DNA of 64,000 nucleotides from Allantophomopsis cytisporea (lineage: Eukaryota > Ascomycota > Leotiomycetes > Phacidiales > Phacidiaceae), in NCBI GenBank assembly GCA_024752435.1, contig CP103030.1, positions 1,116,001 to 1,180,000 on the forward strand, given 5' to 3'. Shown here piece after piece: positions 12,985-26,562 of the stretch. Each line of letters opens with the position of its first letter. Position 1 is the first letter of the stretch. The notes beneath the pieces were generated by a model. It worked only from the letters and a program-made list of their open reading frames with translations. It did not search any database and was not told the origin of the DNA. Made by a program: the position numbers and the translations under genes.

Positions 12985-14153
12985 CTAATTTAGAGAAACC
13001 CTCCCTGTATTTCCACAAGTCCTGCAAGCAATCTCAACATCATATCCTTCCTCATTAAAACCACACTCTGAACAAGCAACCAGCGGCCGCCTGACCTCAA
13101 ACGTTATCGCCAAAGCTTCTACAAGATCGCCCCAAAACTCGCGACACTCACCCATGAACTCCATCAGCCTCTCACGAATATGTGGCTGCGTCCACATATC
13201 TCTCAACTCTCCAACAATAGCCTTGATAACTACATCGCGTAAACTGCGATCCGCTGAAGGAATTTTGGTGTAGATCGTCCTGATGGACTTCAAGAGTTCT
13301 GGAAGTGACTCCATGTGTGAGAGTTGGCCTGCGTAGTAGGTGCAGGCAAGGGTGGCGAGTTCGGGGAGGTTGAGGGTCAGAGCCAGAGCGTAAATTTCCA
13401 CGAGGTTGTGAATGCCGTAGGAAGGAGGTGAGATGTCTGGGATGAATGATCCGGTGTAGAGGTATCCCATTAGCTTGTCGATTGCAGAGGAGGTGGTGTT
13501 TTGGAGGTGGATGGTGCTGAAGTGTTGATTCTGGGGTTGTCAATTTTCTGCTTTGCAGTAGAGATGTGCTTTGAGTTAAAGAACAGTGAGGTTCAACTCT
13601 AAGCTTTGTTTGTGTTTGAATTGGGGTTTGGGACTTACTGGTGGTTCGCTTGGCTTTCTGAGTGACTCCAAGACTTCGGACTGGGAGCACACGACAACTT
13701 GGTGGCACTTCCAGCGGCGGTCGCCACAGATAATGACGAGATCAGCGTAGTTGGTGTTGACAAGTGAACTGGAGATGTTAGCTCATGCCTCAGTCATATT
13801 GACCACATAGACTCAAGTGAGCAGAAACCATACCTCATAATGGCCCGAACAGGACCGGGGATAGCGGAAAGAGGCTGAAGAGGGCTAATCGACATAATAA
13901 CATCCATTGGCAAAGAGACTCCTGGAATGAGGTTGGCCTGATGAACATGGGGAGAATGAACATGATTTCTGAACTCGGAGGAACTTGGTGTAGATGGAGC
14001 TGGAGCTGGCGAGGATGGGTGGTCTTCAACATCATGAAAGCGGAGTACGCTGCGTGTTATGGTGCGTTCTGTATCCTCTTCTTCCTCATCGTAGTCAGTG
14101 GGCTCAGATCTCTTCTTGTAGTTGAGTTTGTCTTGATCCGGGACTGCACTCAT
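12985..14153 (-). CDS. BTB/POZ domain protein with C-terminal CxxC pair
   Basis: Minus-strand exons are 14153-13834, 13768-13639 and 13530-12985 (331 aa). The N-terminal ~100 residues are acidic and Pro/Ser-rich. The BTB fold follows (about 110-190): NTNYADLVIICGDRRWKCH, then VVCSQSEVL, then after the second intron STIHLQNTTSSAIDKLMGYLYTG. This is the usual beta-alpha order of fungal BTB proteins, which act as dimerisation or Cullin-3 adaptor modules. Near the end, Cys303, Cys306, Cys319 and Cys322 form a CxxC...CxxC pair that could bind zinc. The frame is open further upstream (to 14516) without an ATG, so an upstream first exon is possible. The substrate or partner is unknown. Confidence 0.85.
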
Positions 14154-15911
14154 GGTGTCGAATTGAATAGGAGATTGCGTTGGAGGTAAGGTTGGTAAAG
14201 GTTTGAAAGTGACTATTGGAGAGGTTCGAATTGACTGGAGTGATGCTGCAGCAAGAGCTGGTGTTACAGGTGGTGGTAAAGTCGGTGGGAGTTCTGCTGC
14301 GTCAAGTTGTGCGCAAAATGATGGTCTTTCGAGAGGTGCTGTAGTCCAGTGTCCTCGATTGTTCAAAGATGAAGACTCGTATGCATCACAGACTCTACCA
14401 TTAGCGACGGATACGTAAGTGTTGCGCTGTTGTTGTTCTAGATTTGCTGTTTCTTGACTTAGCCTATAAACAGCATGGAAGCCGGGTGGGCAAGGACAAC
14501 TCTTCACAGTTGCCAACCACCACGAATTATGCTTTGGACTTGTATGTCAAATGAACAAGAATGATATTACATGGAAGCCTCCAAACCTGTCTCGTATGCA
14601 TGAACGTTCTTAAGAAGCTAGGTAGGCATTACAGATGTCTCTATAGGTAAGGCCTGGCGCTTGAAATGAACAAATTTATATGGCGATATAAAACCTATGA
14701 AGGTAACTCTGAACGTGTAATTCTTTTTAGCATGCAAACGTTCTTTGTTTATAAAGAAGAGCTTGAGCGGTTCCAAAAGCCATAAAGACTCTTCAGATTG
14801 AGCTGTCAATGATCTTGTACTCATATCTACCTATAGTATAGCCATGCTATCTTGGAATCTTTCTGTCGGATTCAAATCATTCGAAACGAGTCTCAAAGGA
14901 CTAAAATATTAGTGAAGTCTGCTATGATGACAGTCATAGTTATAGGAGTAATAAAGTAATACAAAATAGTTTTCATATCTCAAACAAGCTATGTTAATGT
15001 GTAGGAACTCATTATTAGAGCCCTACTAGTACCTAGTATGTATCGATGGGATATATACTAGCTGTCTCATTGAGTCAGATCGTCGAAACTAGAGAGAAGT
15101 ATAATTATATATGCTTGACTATATAAGAATAATTAGTTAACTAAAGATTCGTGCCTTGAATTGCTTAAAAGGAAGAAACTTCTCTAACATAACAATATCA
15201 CTACTCGTATCAAATCTCAAATCTAACACACCCCGAGAAAGTACATTTTCTAAGGTTTGTCGATATTGTTGAAGTCCCTCTTGAAAGCTCTTGTAGAATG
15301 TCACCTTCATTAAGGTCGCCCTCAATAACGCCTCTATATCTTTTACTAATAGTACCACGATCCACATTATTTATGAAATTTCCAGACTGCTTGTTGATAA
15401 AGGCAAGATGAGTGTCCGTTGAGTGAGATCCTTGTGCTCTATTTAGGATAGGTATGTACGGTAGAGTAAGGGACCTTACCTACCTACGTACTATGTAGGT
15501 AGATAAATAAGGTTTTGAGAAACAGCTGTGTGCCTTGTTAACCAGGCAAATTAGTAATATGTGTGATAGGTACTTTACCTATCCGGGTACCGCCAAAGAA
15601 GCAAACATGCATACTCCGCTTTCTTGCAGAGAGTTAAGAAGTGGAAGTCAATTTATACGTCGACGCGTGTTCCTCATCCTCTCTCTGTCAAGTTTCACAC
15701 TATTGCTATCGATAGTTATTTATCATCTTGAATTGCTGACTTATGCTCGTTGTCACCATATTAGTTGAGTCGTGTTACGTGCTAAGTAAGCATTCCGTCC
15801 GCACTATTCATTCGTTAGGTCGAGGGTTCTCGCCAATACCCGTCGATGCCAGTCCGCACGTCACCAACCACCAAACTGAGAACAGCGAATTAATAGCCTT
15901 GGTTGCAAGGC
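14154..15911. other. AT-rich intergenic region upstream of BTB and RdRP genes
   Basis: The BTB and RdRP genes diverge from this 1.76-kb gap. The middle part (about 14600-15500) is strikingly AT-rich, with TATA- and TACCTA/TAGGTA-rich strings. No convincing ORF or terminal inverted repeat is visible. It could be a decayed mobile element or simply a promoter; nothing in the sequence decides. Confidence 0.4.
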
Positions 15912-18900
15912 ATGACCTCGACCAGATCCTCCGGAGCAGCGGGGAGGATGAATGAGAACCCAGACATCAACGGCAGCGAATTTGAACGTCTGCTTCAAAG
16001 TCTGTCTGATGATTGGGACTTAGGTTTGTACAATCTGCGAGGTCCAGATTCACCGAGTAGACGCCAGAAAGCTGTTGCAGGTACAGATCTGGAACTGGGT
16101 AACAACTGTGTCGGAAGACTCAGCTTAATCTTCTGGTCTCAACGGAAAAGTAATTTCGGCTTCGTTTTGGATTCTCTTTTGAAGGAATTCGACACTGCTG
16201 CCGGCAGACTGCTTCCTCGGTGGACGCGCGATCGGGACTCTAGTTCTCGTCTCGCTCGTCCACAGCGGACGTTGACTACCGACGAGCGTCGATTGCTCCA
16301 GCAATGCTTGCTTGAAATTCTCACGCCGAAGTTCGAGGAAGCTCGTCGACTCACTAGAAACACACGGTCTATAAGCAGATCGCTGTCAGATACGTCCAAC
16401 CTTGGGGAACCAATCCCTATAACTCCAAAAAGTTATCGTCCATATCTTGATGTGGACGATCGCTCTATATCTTTGGATTTGACTCAGAAAATACCTGCTA
16501 CACATCATAAAAAGCGGAGATCCGATGATTTTGAAGATCTCAGAACAGACAAGGATGAGGTGTTCAAAAGACCAAGAGTTCCTCGTGAAAAGTCACCCGT
16601 CAACGAAATAAACAGGGCCATCGACGATGTTATGACACGAACCATGAGTTCTGGTATCAAGGGCTGGTCTCAAACTAAGTCGACCAGGAAACAACCAGCT
16701 CAAAATTTCCTAGGAACAGCAAGCGGAATTACTTCGTACACTCGTCCGAAGGATAGGAGTTTCCAAGGTGACGATACCAGCTTTGTTTCAGAAGCGTCAT
16801 CAGTCTTTTCCTTGCCCCCGAAAACCCCCGGATACATACCGGCTAGTTCTTTTACTAGTACGCAAACCACCGTGGAATTTGGAGAACCAGATCAGGATGA
16901 GACTGATCTATGTATTAGTATGCTGAGAGAAGCTGAAAGCATAAGGCCACCCTCTAGCAGCACATGCTATGGAAGCAGCTTTGCTGAGGAAGATCTTGGT
17001 TCGTCTGCTTTGATGCAATTACAAAGCCCTCTTCCCGAAGGCGATACTATCAAGGTATCCGTAGAGACTTCTCCACGCGAAGATGGTTCTGTTCGATATC
17101 CAGAGCTTCCCGATGTACGCCCTGCCCCACTGCAAAGACTAGATAACAGCTTGGGAGATATTTTTCGTAAGTCGTATGTTTTCAATGCTATTACCGGGGC
17201 TGGAACGATTAGCAGCCGGTCTTCAAATGTATCAGATCATTAGATATCTCGATTTGTCGTGTCATTAGAGTTCATTATTGTGGTAACCAATACCATCTGA
17301 GGCTGAATGAAGTCGCAATTCGCATAGACAAAAGCTAATTTGATTTCTTCGACAGCGCGTTTGCCAAAAGGTCTCATAAACGCACCACTTGCTGTACGAT
17401 ATGAGGTAACCCGTGTGTTCCTTCACTGTAGAGCAGATATCCTGAGGTACGCGTACCCGGCTTCAAAAAACCTAGAAAATTACGAGGCCTTATGGAAACA
17501 TTTGAGAGGTTTGTCCGTATTAAAAGGTAAAGTGTTTCCACAAAAGTCTAGCGAGGAGGCTTGGAAGGCTGCTCTCAAGGACTTCAAAGTTGGAAATAAG
17601 GGCGTTGTTTTGACAGGTAGTTGTAAGTATGATCATTCAAGTACAAATGGTCCTCTGTTCAGCTTTGGTCTTGAGCCTCTTAAAATTGATAATACCCATC
17701 GATTTGGACGGCGATTTGGCAATGACAGATTTTTCGAAATCTCGATGCCAAGTTTGACAGGTTTAAAAGTCCCGCCTATTTTAAAAGCTGCTGGAGAGGA
17801 TGGATTCCGCTTGGTTATCCGGTGGCTTGTTGAAGGTACTCATGAGTTCTTGGGAAGATCGTGGCAGCCTTTCTATGCGAAAAATAGTCGGAGTAGGAAC
17901 TCTGTCATAAAGAAATCTATTCTTGATGACGTTGAGAAGACGCCAATGTCACAGACTGTATACTTGTTCGCAGTGAGCGGGCAGGATTTTGTCAATCGCC
18001 AAACAAGAAGTACAGGAAAGACTAGAAGGCTGCCAGAGAAGGATGAGCCTTTGGATATGCACACTGATCTCAGTGTGAGAGGTCTGATAAATTGGATGAT
18101 TCCTATTGATACCAACAAAGATCAGCCTGCGCTGAAATTTTTCAGTCGCATATCACTAGGTAGATTGTCCCAGAAATCTGCTGATCTTTCACATCTAACT
18201 ATCTTGCAGGATTAAGCAAAACAATCCCGACATGTGTAGTGAAGAAGATCATCGAGCGCAACAAAGACCTTCTTTCCGAGACCAATGAGGTCATGAACGA
18301 CGGTTGTGGGAGAATGTCTTATGATATGGCAGTGACAGTAGCTCAGCGACTTGGTCTAGGATTAAACGACGTACCAACTGCTTTTCAAGCTAGAATTGGA
18401 CCAGCCAAGGGCCTCTGGATTGTAGATAGATCGAAAAATGCGAAAAGTGGTATTTGGATCGAAACTTATCCCTCTCAACGAAAATGGATTCGCCCAAACG
18501 CTGCTTTCGAAGAAGAAGACCTCAAAACTTTCGAGGTCATCAAATACTCCAAATCACTCCGCAGTGCAGACTTAAATCTGCAGTTTCTCCCAATTTTGGA
18601 GTCTAGAGCCTCGGATCCTAGAAAAATGCGCGAAGTATTGTCCATGCATCTTGAAAATGGACTTAACTATCGCATCTCTTTTCAGAAAGTAGCGATGGAT
18701 GATTCAAAAGCTCTCAGAAAGTGGGCCAAAGATGTGAATCCAGGTATAGATGACCGCCTCCTGGTAGGCCGTGTACCATTCCTAGGCTCCCTACCTAGAA
18801 GCCTGGAGGAAAATATCAATATGCTTGTTGATGCGGGATTTCATCCAAAAACGAGTCCAATCCTCAAGGATTGTGCGACAAAGATCCACAAACGTGAGTG

Positions 18901-20323
18901 TGAAGCTCTCAAGAGGAAACTGAACATCACGATTGGTCGGTCGACATACGCATTCATGGCAATGGACTTTGCTGGTCTACTGGCATCTGACGAGGTTCAT
19001 CTTGGGTTCTCTAGCGCATTTCGAGATGATGAGTCCGGTTTCGCGGAAGTCCTTCTGAATGATATGGACATCCTGGTTGCCCGCTCACCTGCACATCTAG
19101 TATCCGATGTACAGAAAGTGAAAGCTGTGTGGAAGCCGGAGCTCCAGCATTTGAAAGATGTGATCATATTCCCATCCACTGGCTCTATCTCACTTGCTTC
19201 AAAACTCTCAGGTGGAGATTATGATGGAGACATTGCCTGGGTCTGCTGGGATCCTCAAATAGTACAACTATTCCAGAACGCCCCGGTGCCAGAATGTCCA
19301 GATCTAGTGGCAGCGAAATGGATGGAGCAGGACAAGACCACATATGCGAATATCATTGCAAGCTCACCTATTGATTCTGTCTCTCACTTCCTGACCAGGT
19401 CATTTGAGTTTAACATGCAGGACAGCCTCCTAGGGATATGCACCAACTTCAAGGAGGAATTCTGCTATACTTTCAATAATGTGGATTCGCAGGAAGCTGT
19501 GTTCCTTAGCACACTGCTTAGTAACCTTGTTGATCAAGCCAAGCAAGGCTTTGTTTTCAACTTCGAAAAGTTAGCACGCGTTAAACAATTCTTGTGCCGT
19601 GGCCGGCCCCTCAAATCCCCTCAATACAAATCGGACAGATGGGATGGTCCGAGATCTCAGATTCGCCACATAGTCGATGACCTGAAATTCAACGTCGCAG
19701 AAATAGTCGTCTCCAAAACGCTAGAGGACTTCTATAAACAATTCCCAAATACTGACGAAGGCCCCGACGTTGATCTCCTGCAGCCGTACAAATGGGCCAA
19801 GGATCTAGCCAAGACTAGCAATGACGTCAAGGCTATCCTGACACAGTTGGAGGCAGATCTCAAGGTTGTCTACAAGGTTTGGGCTGAAAAAACCACCAAG
19901 GATACAGGTTTCGGAACAACCTCTACGAAACACGCATTCGGAGACCTCGTTCAGGAACTTCATGACCAGTTCACGTCTATTCTACCCGCCTCAACGCCCA
20001 TTACGGAGCTTATGTTCCCTATGTGGCAGGTGAAGAACGGGGCCAATATCCATGGTGAATACGGTCCTTGGCAATTGCTAAGGGCTTCGACAGCATATTG
20101 GCTGAACAGGTACGGACAATACGTATGGAATATGACAGGGAAGCAGTTGTGTGCTTTAAAGGCAGGCGCGGGGAAGGGGAGTGAAGAGGGGGCAATTGTT
20201 ATTAGGGATACCATGTATGCTATGCTCAAGCCTGATGGTACATTTGTGAAGCGGTACCTTGAGGTTAGAAGAGGGCAGGATGAAGATGATGGCGGGTTAG
20301 AGGTTGAGGACGAGGATGAATAG
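15912..20323 (+). CDS. Cellular RNA-dependent RNA polymerase (QDE-1/SAD-1 family)
   Basis: Exons are 15912-17166, 17356-18159 and 18210-20323 (1390 aa), about the length of Neurospora QDE-1. The catalytic signature DYDGD is at residues 1023-1027 within a LSGGDYDGDIAWVCWDP context. This is the hallmark of eukaryotic RdRPs, with three Asp that bind magnesium. The first ~420 residues are Ser/Arg-rich and probably disordered; conserved sequence starts after the first intron (RLPKGLINAPLAVRYEV). These enzymes make double-stranded RNA for RNA silencing (quelling) or meiotic silencing. Which paralogue (QDE-1, SAD-1 or RRP-3 type) needs a phylogeny. The C-terminus is acidic. No frameshift or stop is seen, so it looks functional. 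Confidence 0.93.
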
Positions 20324-21567
20324 ACGTCGTTTATGAACTATAGTGTAAATTCCAGGATTGAATGATGATGCCACAACTATTTTTTTAACCGTTGCTCTTT
20401 GGGTAAAGATTTGTATGATATTCATTTGGGGGCAAGGTGGTTACGAGTTGCATAAGCATCCTGCTTATAAAGTTCATTTTTTCAGCTTTCACAGAGGAGG
20501 ATGGATTTGTTGATCTGATTGATTGTGGAAGAAACTCCAATGCTTGTGCCCTCAATCCTTTATCCCCCCCCCCCCCCTTTCTTTTCTTCTCTCTATTGGC
20601 AAACTTTCTCCGTAACTTATTGCATAGACTATAGATACGGTGAGTTTACCTGCTGTGAGCGGCAAGTCGATGCGTAGAGTCTCGTGATAAATCATGTTTG
20701 CTTCTAGGTCTTCCATGCGAGAAACACTCCCCGATTGCCTCTCCATTCCGTTTCCTCTCGTCGACCTCAACTATCTCTTGTTATTAATTATTTCCACGTT
20801 ATAATTAGGATTGTACTCATTCAGAAAGTTTAGCGCCGTTCGAAGTCGATAAAAGGACGTCTCTTGCCCACTGTAAACAGCCTGCCAAAAGACTTGCGTT
20901 GCGCCAATCTAAGAACCAAGTGCTTCTAAGACTTGTAGAAGTAATCTGTGGTCGTTTGATTCCCTGTTTATACTCTCCTCATCGACGTCGAATATTCTCT
21001 TGCCATCGATTTTTTATCATCATTGCTAAAGGGTTTTACATGCAGGTAGTACTTAGTGTCATTTGCAGCCGATATAAACGCTGGTCTTAGCTACTGTAGA
21101 TGATATGTGCGTGTAATCAGCATTCCTAGATCAATTCCATGTTTGCCTCTAAACTTCTAGATGCAAACTGTGTTTATCTGGATTGTTGCGTCTCGCCATC
21201 GATAGGCATCTTGTCAACGACAAAGTATAGTCGAAATCTATAATCGATATAAATACAATTGTCGACTTTACAACAACTGTTGATTCGATGAGGACTGTCG
21301 ATTCGATGACGAGGCAGCTCTTATAACAACTGCTCCCAACGGAAACAATAAATGCAAGCACTTGAAGCGGAAACAAACATATATCGAATGTATTGGCTAC
21401 AGTTCAGTCTGCTAATAATAAGCCTGATATTTGCAGTCGCTTTTTATGTTCTAAAAAGAAGATCTACGCTACTAGGTGTTATATATTAACGTATATTCTA
21501 GATTGTTTCATATCCTCATACACGCATTCACCTTCACCAATTTTCATCTATTCTCACCCGCACTATT
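20324..21567. other. Convergent intergenic region with poly-C tract
   Basis: The region lies between the 3' ends of the RdRP (+) and agmatinase-like (-) genes. It contains a run of 14 C at 20564-20577. I see no gene. Confidence 0.4.
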
Positions 21568-23170
21568 TCAAAGCTCATCCTTAATGATCTTCTGGCTTGC
21601 ACCGCCCTTGCCATCCTTTCCAGGCACCTCAGCAATCTTGCCCATATCCAGAAGACCCCTCTTCACCACACTTGTAATCATCTCATAAACAACCTGCGAA
21701 GCAGCCAATGCAGTCTGCTCGCCACGACCATCATACGCCGGTGCAACCTCAACGATGTCTGCACCAACAACATTCAAGCCCTCAATACCTCTCAAGATAC
21801 GAATGAGCTCGCGGCTAGTCCATCCACCAGCCTCAGGGGTACCAGTACCTGGCGCAAGACCAGGGTCAAGAACATCGATATCAATAGAAAGATAGACCTT
21901 AGTCTCCGTTCCAATACGGCCCATAATCGCATCAATAATGCCCTTGGGACCAATATCATCGATATCGTCAGCAGAGATTCGCAAGAAGCCTTGACGCTCA
22001 TCATCCTCAAAGTCAGAGAAGTCATCTCCGGAAAGACGGGTGCGGAGACCTGCATGCACAGAGGATCCGTTAAGGATGAGTCCCTCGTTCGAAGCGATCC
22101 AGAACATGCTTCCGTGGTTGAAATCGCTTTGTTCTGACTCCCACACCGATGGATACTTGTGCGGGTGCCAGGTGTCCAGGTGCGCATCGAAGTGCAGCAC
22201 GGCGATGGGGCCGCCATGGGCTTTGTTGAGGGCACGAAGGGCGGGCAGCGCGAGACTGTGGTCACCACCAAGGGTTATGAGCTTGGGTGGAATGGAGGGA
22301 TTGCTGAGGGAGGGGCGAGAGAGAAGTTTTTCGAAGCCAAGGGTCATTTGGCGGAGGGCTAGCTCATTATCAAAAGGTGTTATTGGTATGTCACCGCAAT
22401 CCAGGATTCGTGCCCATGAGGTGTAGGGATTGATGGAAGCTCTGGGATTGAAGCCTCGAAAGGAAGTCTGGCGTGCTGAGGCTGCACGAATGGCGCGCGG
22501 GCCGAATCTTGCTCCTGGTAGGTGTTAATTGTATGAGTGCATATGATATGTTTCTGATATCAAGACATATTTCTGGACGTGTTTCAGGAAGCCAGTCGTT
22601 TCTTCCATTCCTGTTCTTGGACTTGTAAGGAGTACGAAGGTAATCGAGTACTTACCAGGACGATAACTGACAGCAGTGTCGAAAGGTGCTCCAATAACAC
22701 CGATATCAAAAGTCTCCGCTGGTTCAGTCAAACACTTGAGATGTTCCAGATGGGCAAATGTCGAGATGCCGGAATATCCCCACTATTGACAAGTCATCAG
22801 CATCCAAACAGCAGATACAATTCGCAGTCCATCATTCTTGTCGAACAATCGACTACCCACAACAGAAATTTCGAGAAAGACAAGATAGAGACTTTTGTCT
22901 GCCACAGTCTTGGCTTTCCCAATTCATGAGCCCAACCCCACTATTCCCTTTCTCCTCACACATTGATGATTAAAAAAACACGTGACAGCCCAACCTTGAC
23001 CCAAATCAAACCACCGACAAGAGAATTCAACTGACCTCAAAGCCCCATTTCTTCTTCAAATCCTCCAGTCTCTCAGGATCGTAATCATCCGCGTGGGAAT
23101 GAGCTGCAACACGCGAGGTGCCAAGAGCCAGTATAGCCAGCAGAAGGCAATCTTTGATAAAGAGCTTCAT
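21568..23170 (-). CDS. Agmatinase/arginase-family protein with signal peptide and KDEL end
   Basis: Minus-strand exons are 23170-23036, 22782-22656 and 22514-21568 (402 aa). Ureohydrolase metal-binding motifs are intact: GGDHS (170-174), FDAHLDT (Asp197, His199, Asp201) and [10 protein letters not shown] (Asp299, Asp301) followed by [10 protein letters not shown]. These enzymes use a two-manganese centre to release urea from a guanidino substrate. The [14 protein letters not shown] segment favours agmatinase or guanidinobutyrase over arginase. The N-terminus ([23 protein letters not shown]) looks like a signal peptide, and the last residues are IIKDEL, an ER-retention-type tail. An ER or secretory location is inferred from these two signals. 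The introns are 253 and 141 nt. Substrate specificity is not decidable from sequence. Confidence 0.9.
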
Positions 23171-23911
23171 GCTGTTATATACTCCGATGCAATTGTGAGA
23201 AGAACAGCCTTATTTATGAAATAGAGTTTTGAACCAAAGGACCAACAGTCTATGAGGTTGGTGTAACAAAGTAGTTACTGAATCACAGTTGCGGGGTAGA
23301 TTAGGAGCAACGACAATGTGCAGAATTAGAAGTAGATGAGTAGAAGAGCAAATCGAAGTGGATTGAAGGATTCTTAGGATATATATACAGCTTGATCGAT
23401 CTCTGGATATCTTTGACTATTCCATGTTACAGAAGAATATTTCACCGGTAGATGATACCACAGGCACGTTACGTTATGATACCCGATTCGCTTACTTTTT
23501 CTATCAGCCTCAGTACGCCCACTCTTGCAGCAAAGACCAAGCCATCGAGATCGGAGAACTTCAGTCCTTTCCTAAGAAGGCATTCCGGATATCTGACTGG
23601 AGCTGCAGGATACAAAGAAGCCAAAAAGAAAACAATGGCCATGTCGGGAAGGGGGAAAAGAGAAGGGAAAATTGCGGAAGATCTCCGTGTCTCCACATCT
23701 CATGCATGTAAGGTGCACGATGTCCTGGTGTTCAGTACACGATTACAATATGTTATTCGTTATGATACTTAGGGTAGTAAGCCACTACGAGAGAACATCT
23801 CGATCTCAAAAGGTGAATGGAAATAAACAACTCAAATCAGCACCTCAACCTCCGCCCAGATCCCAGTACCAAACCCCACCCACAAAGAATCCTCAACACT
23901 CAGAAGCACAT

Positions 23912-23944
23912 GCATACATACATACATACATACATACATACATG
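23912..23944. repeat. (CATA)n microsatellite
   Basis: About eight tandem copies of a 4-nt unit, nearly perfect. Confidence 0.9.
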
Positions 23945-24086
23945 AACATCTAACTTGTATGCACCGCAATTCAAATGCGAATCTCATAGCTCCATAATCC
24001 CACGTAGACAAGCTGGCGGTGAAGAAGGATTCGGCGCGAGCCGAGTACGCGGAGGGGCCGCTGCGAGCGTAGGCATTTATTTGCAC

Positions 24087-24255
24087 TGGCATTGGCATTG
24101 GCATTGGCATAGGCCGAGTGAGAGGCGGGCCATATGGCAATGGCATGGCAAAAGCACGCACTTGCACTTGCACTTGCACTTGCACTTGCACTTGCACAAA
24201 CTCGCACGACACTCACTCTGGCACTGACACTGACGCTGGCACTGGCACTGGCATT
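24087..24255. repeat. Cluster of three related hexanucleotide arrays
   Basis: Four copies of TGGCAT (24087-24110), six copies of CACTTG (24159-24194, with a partial seventh) and an imperfect CACTGG/CACTGA array (about 24218-24255) sit within 170 bp. All three share the form of a G-rich CAYT hexamer, so they may have diverged from one array. None creates stops, so the stretch is spuriously open in several frames. Confidence 0.85.
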
Positions 24256-25444
24256 GCTGATGCACCCCTTCTCACGCTGCGAGCTTGAACTGCTAGCTGA
24301 TCCTTGACCCTGACTCGGAGTGGTGTCTGGTACCTTACATATTCACACCGATGTTATTGATAGCATTCGGAAAAGGCAAAATTGCAGATGGCAGGGGAAG
24401 TCCCAGTGAGGATTTACGGATTCGTATTTTTTTTCCCTTTTTTTTTTGGCCTTCGTTTAAGCTTGATTTTGAGGCCGAACCGGTGAATTTATCGATGGGA
24501 TTTTCGTATTCGATTTTCATATCCACCTCCATATTCACATGCAATCAATACAACCATAGTGACATCTCAATCCCTCACACTAGCAAAGCAAAGCACTCAT
24601 CTTTTTCAGCACAGGTATATTCAAATGGATTCTCAATTCAAAAGCTAGGTACTTTCGCAGGACAGGCTCCAGCATCAGCATCGGTCTTTCAGTTCCAGCA
24701 CCCACACGACAGACAACAATGAAAAACAAGCCAAGGTCTCAAAAATCCACTCCAGTCGCCATGAATCAGAGGGAAAAAACAGCAAACGTAAAAAAGGGTG
24801 AAAACATTCAACATCACATAGCTCAGCAAAGTGCCCAAAGACACCATTCCGATAATATAAAAAAAAAAGACTTCCAATCAAGGTGACAGCGGGAGTAGGA
24901 GACATAAGTAAAAGACAAAACAACACGATTTAGTTTGGAGGAGGTGAGAAGGAAGAAAAACATCACATGAGAGGCCGAGAGAGCTTGATGATAGAAATCT
25001 CTCCTTGCAAGGTGATGAAGACAGAAACAACGGCTGCCATGTATTCACTAAGTCTTGACTTTGCTGGTGATTTCTTTTCTCTTTCTCATGTACCAATTTT
25101 CCCAAGGAAAACGGTCACCCAATGCAGTGAAGCTCGTTTGTGTGTATAAGGGGGGGATTGAAAAAGACGTTCAAATCCTGTAGAGCCTCAATGTGTTTCA
25201 TCCTTCTCAAGAGAGATTCTTGTCCCAAATAAGGCGGTGCAGAGAGGTTGTGTGATCGTGTGTTTCATTGAAATAGATTTCCGGTGATGCTGATGACAGA
25301 TAAACGGTGGACGTGGATATCGGGGAAGACGTGTTGTTCGTGCTGACTTCTAGGAGGGCAGGAAGGGGTTCGACTGGGCCTGGCCTTCATTGTACATTGC
25401 TCTCGTTCGTGTGTAGGCGTATGTGGGGTATATAGACATGTGAA

Positions 25445-26380
<936 letters not shown>

Positions 26381-26533
26381 GGCGAAGGTGTCGCTGTTCC
26401 TTTAGAGAGAATGGCGGATTGTGTAGTGGCAGCTTCGAGATCGACGTAGAGTAAGTCGGAATCTCGACGATGGAGGTTGGTAGGGCGTCGGTGAAGGGTT
26501 GTGTAGTGCAAGCAAGCAGCGAGGTTCGTTGGA

Positions 26534-26562
26534 TGGTGGTAGTGGTGGTGGTGGTGGTGGTG
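26534..26562. repeat. (GGT)n tract upstream of cdc42
   Basis: An imperfect triplet array about 150-180 bp upstream of the cdc42 ATG; it probably lies in the promoter or 5' leader, where it would read as ACC on the transcribed strand. Confidence 0.8.

Larger units (their letters stand above)
23171..25444. other. Intergenic region with microsatellites
   Basis: The region lies upstream of the agmatinase-like gene and downstream of cdc42. It holds a CATA array and three hexanucleotide arrays (listed separately), plus poly-T and poly-A runs. No convincing gene is visible. Confidence 0.4.

Noticed and set aside
14154..14516. In-frame N-terminal extension of the BTB protein
   Set aside because: The frame is open but contains no ATG before 14153. 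An upstream exon is possible but not demonstrable.
15137..15367. 76-codon minus-strand ORF in the AT-rich gap
   Set aside because: Composition follows the AT-rich background and there is no family match. It may be a remnant but cannot be supported.
24077..24265. Overlapping frames encoding His-Trp, His-Leu or Cys-Gln/Lys dipeptide repeats
   Set aside because: These arise because the hexanucleotide arrays contain no stop codon in several frames; there is no gene structure around them.
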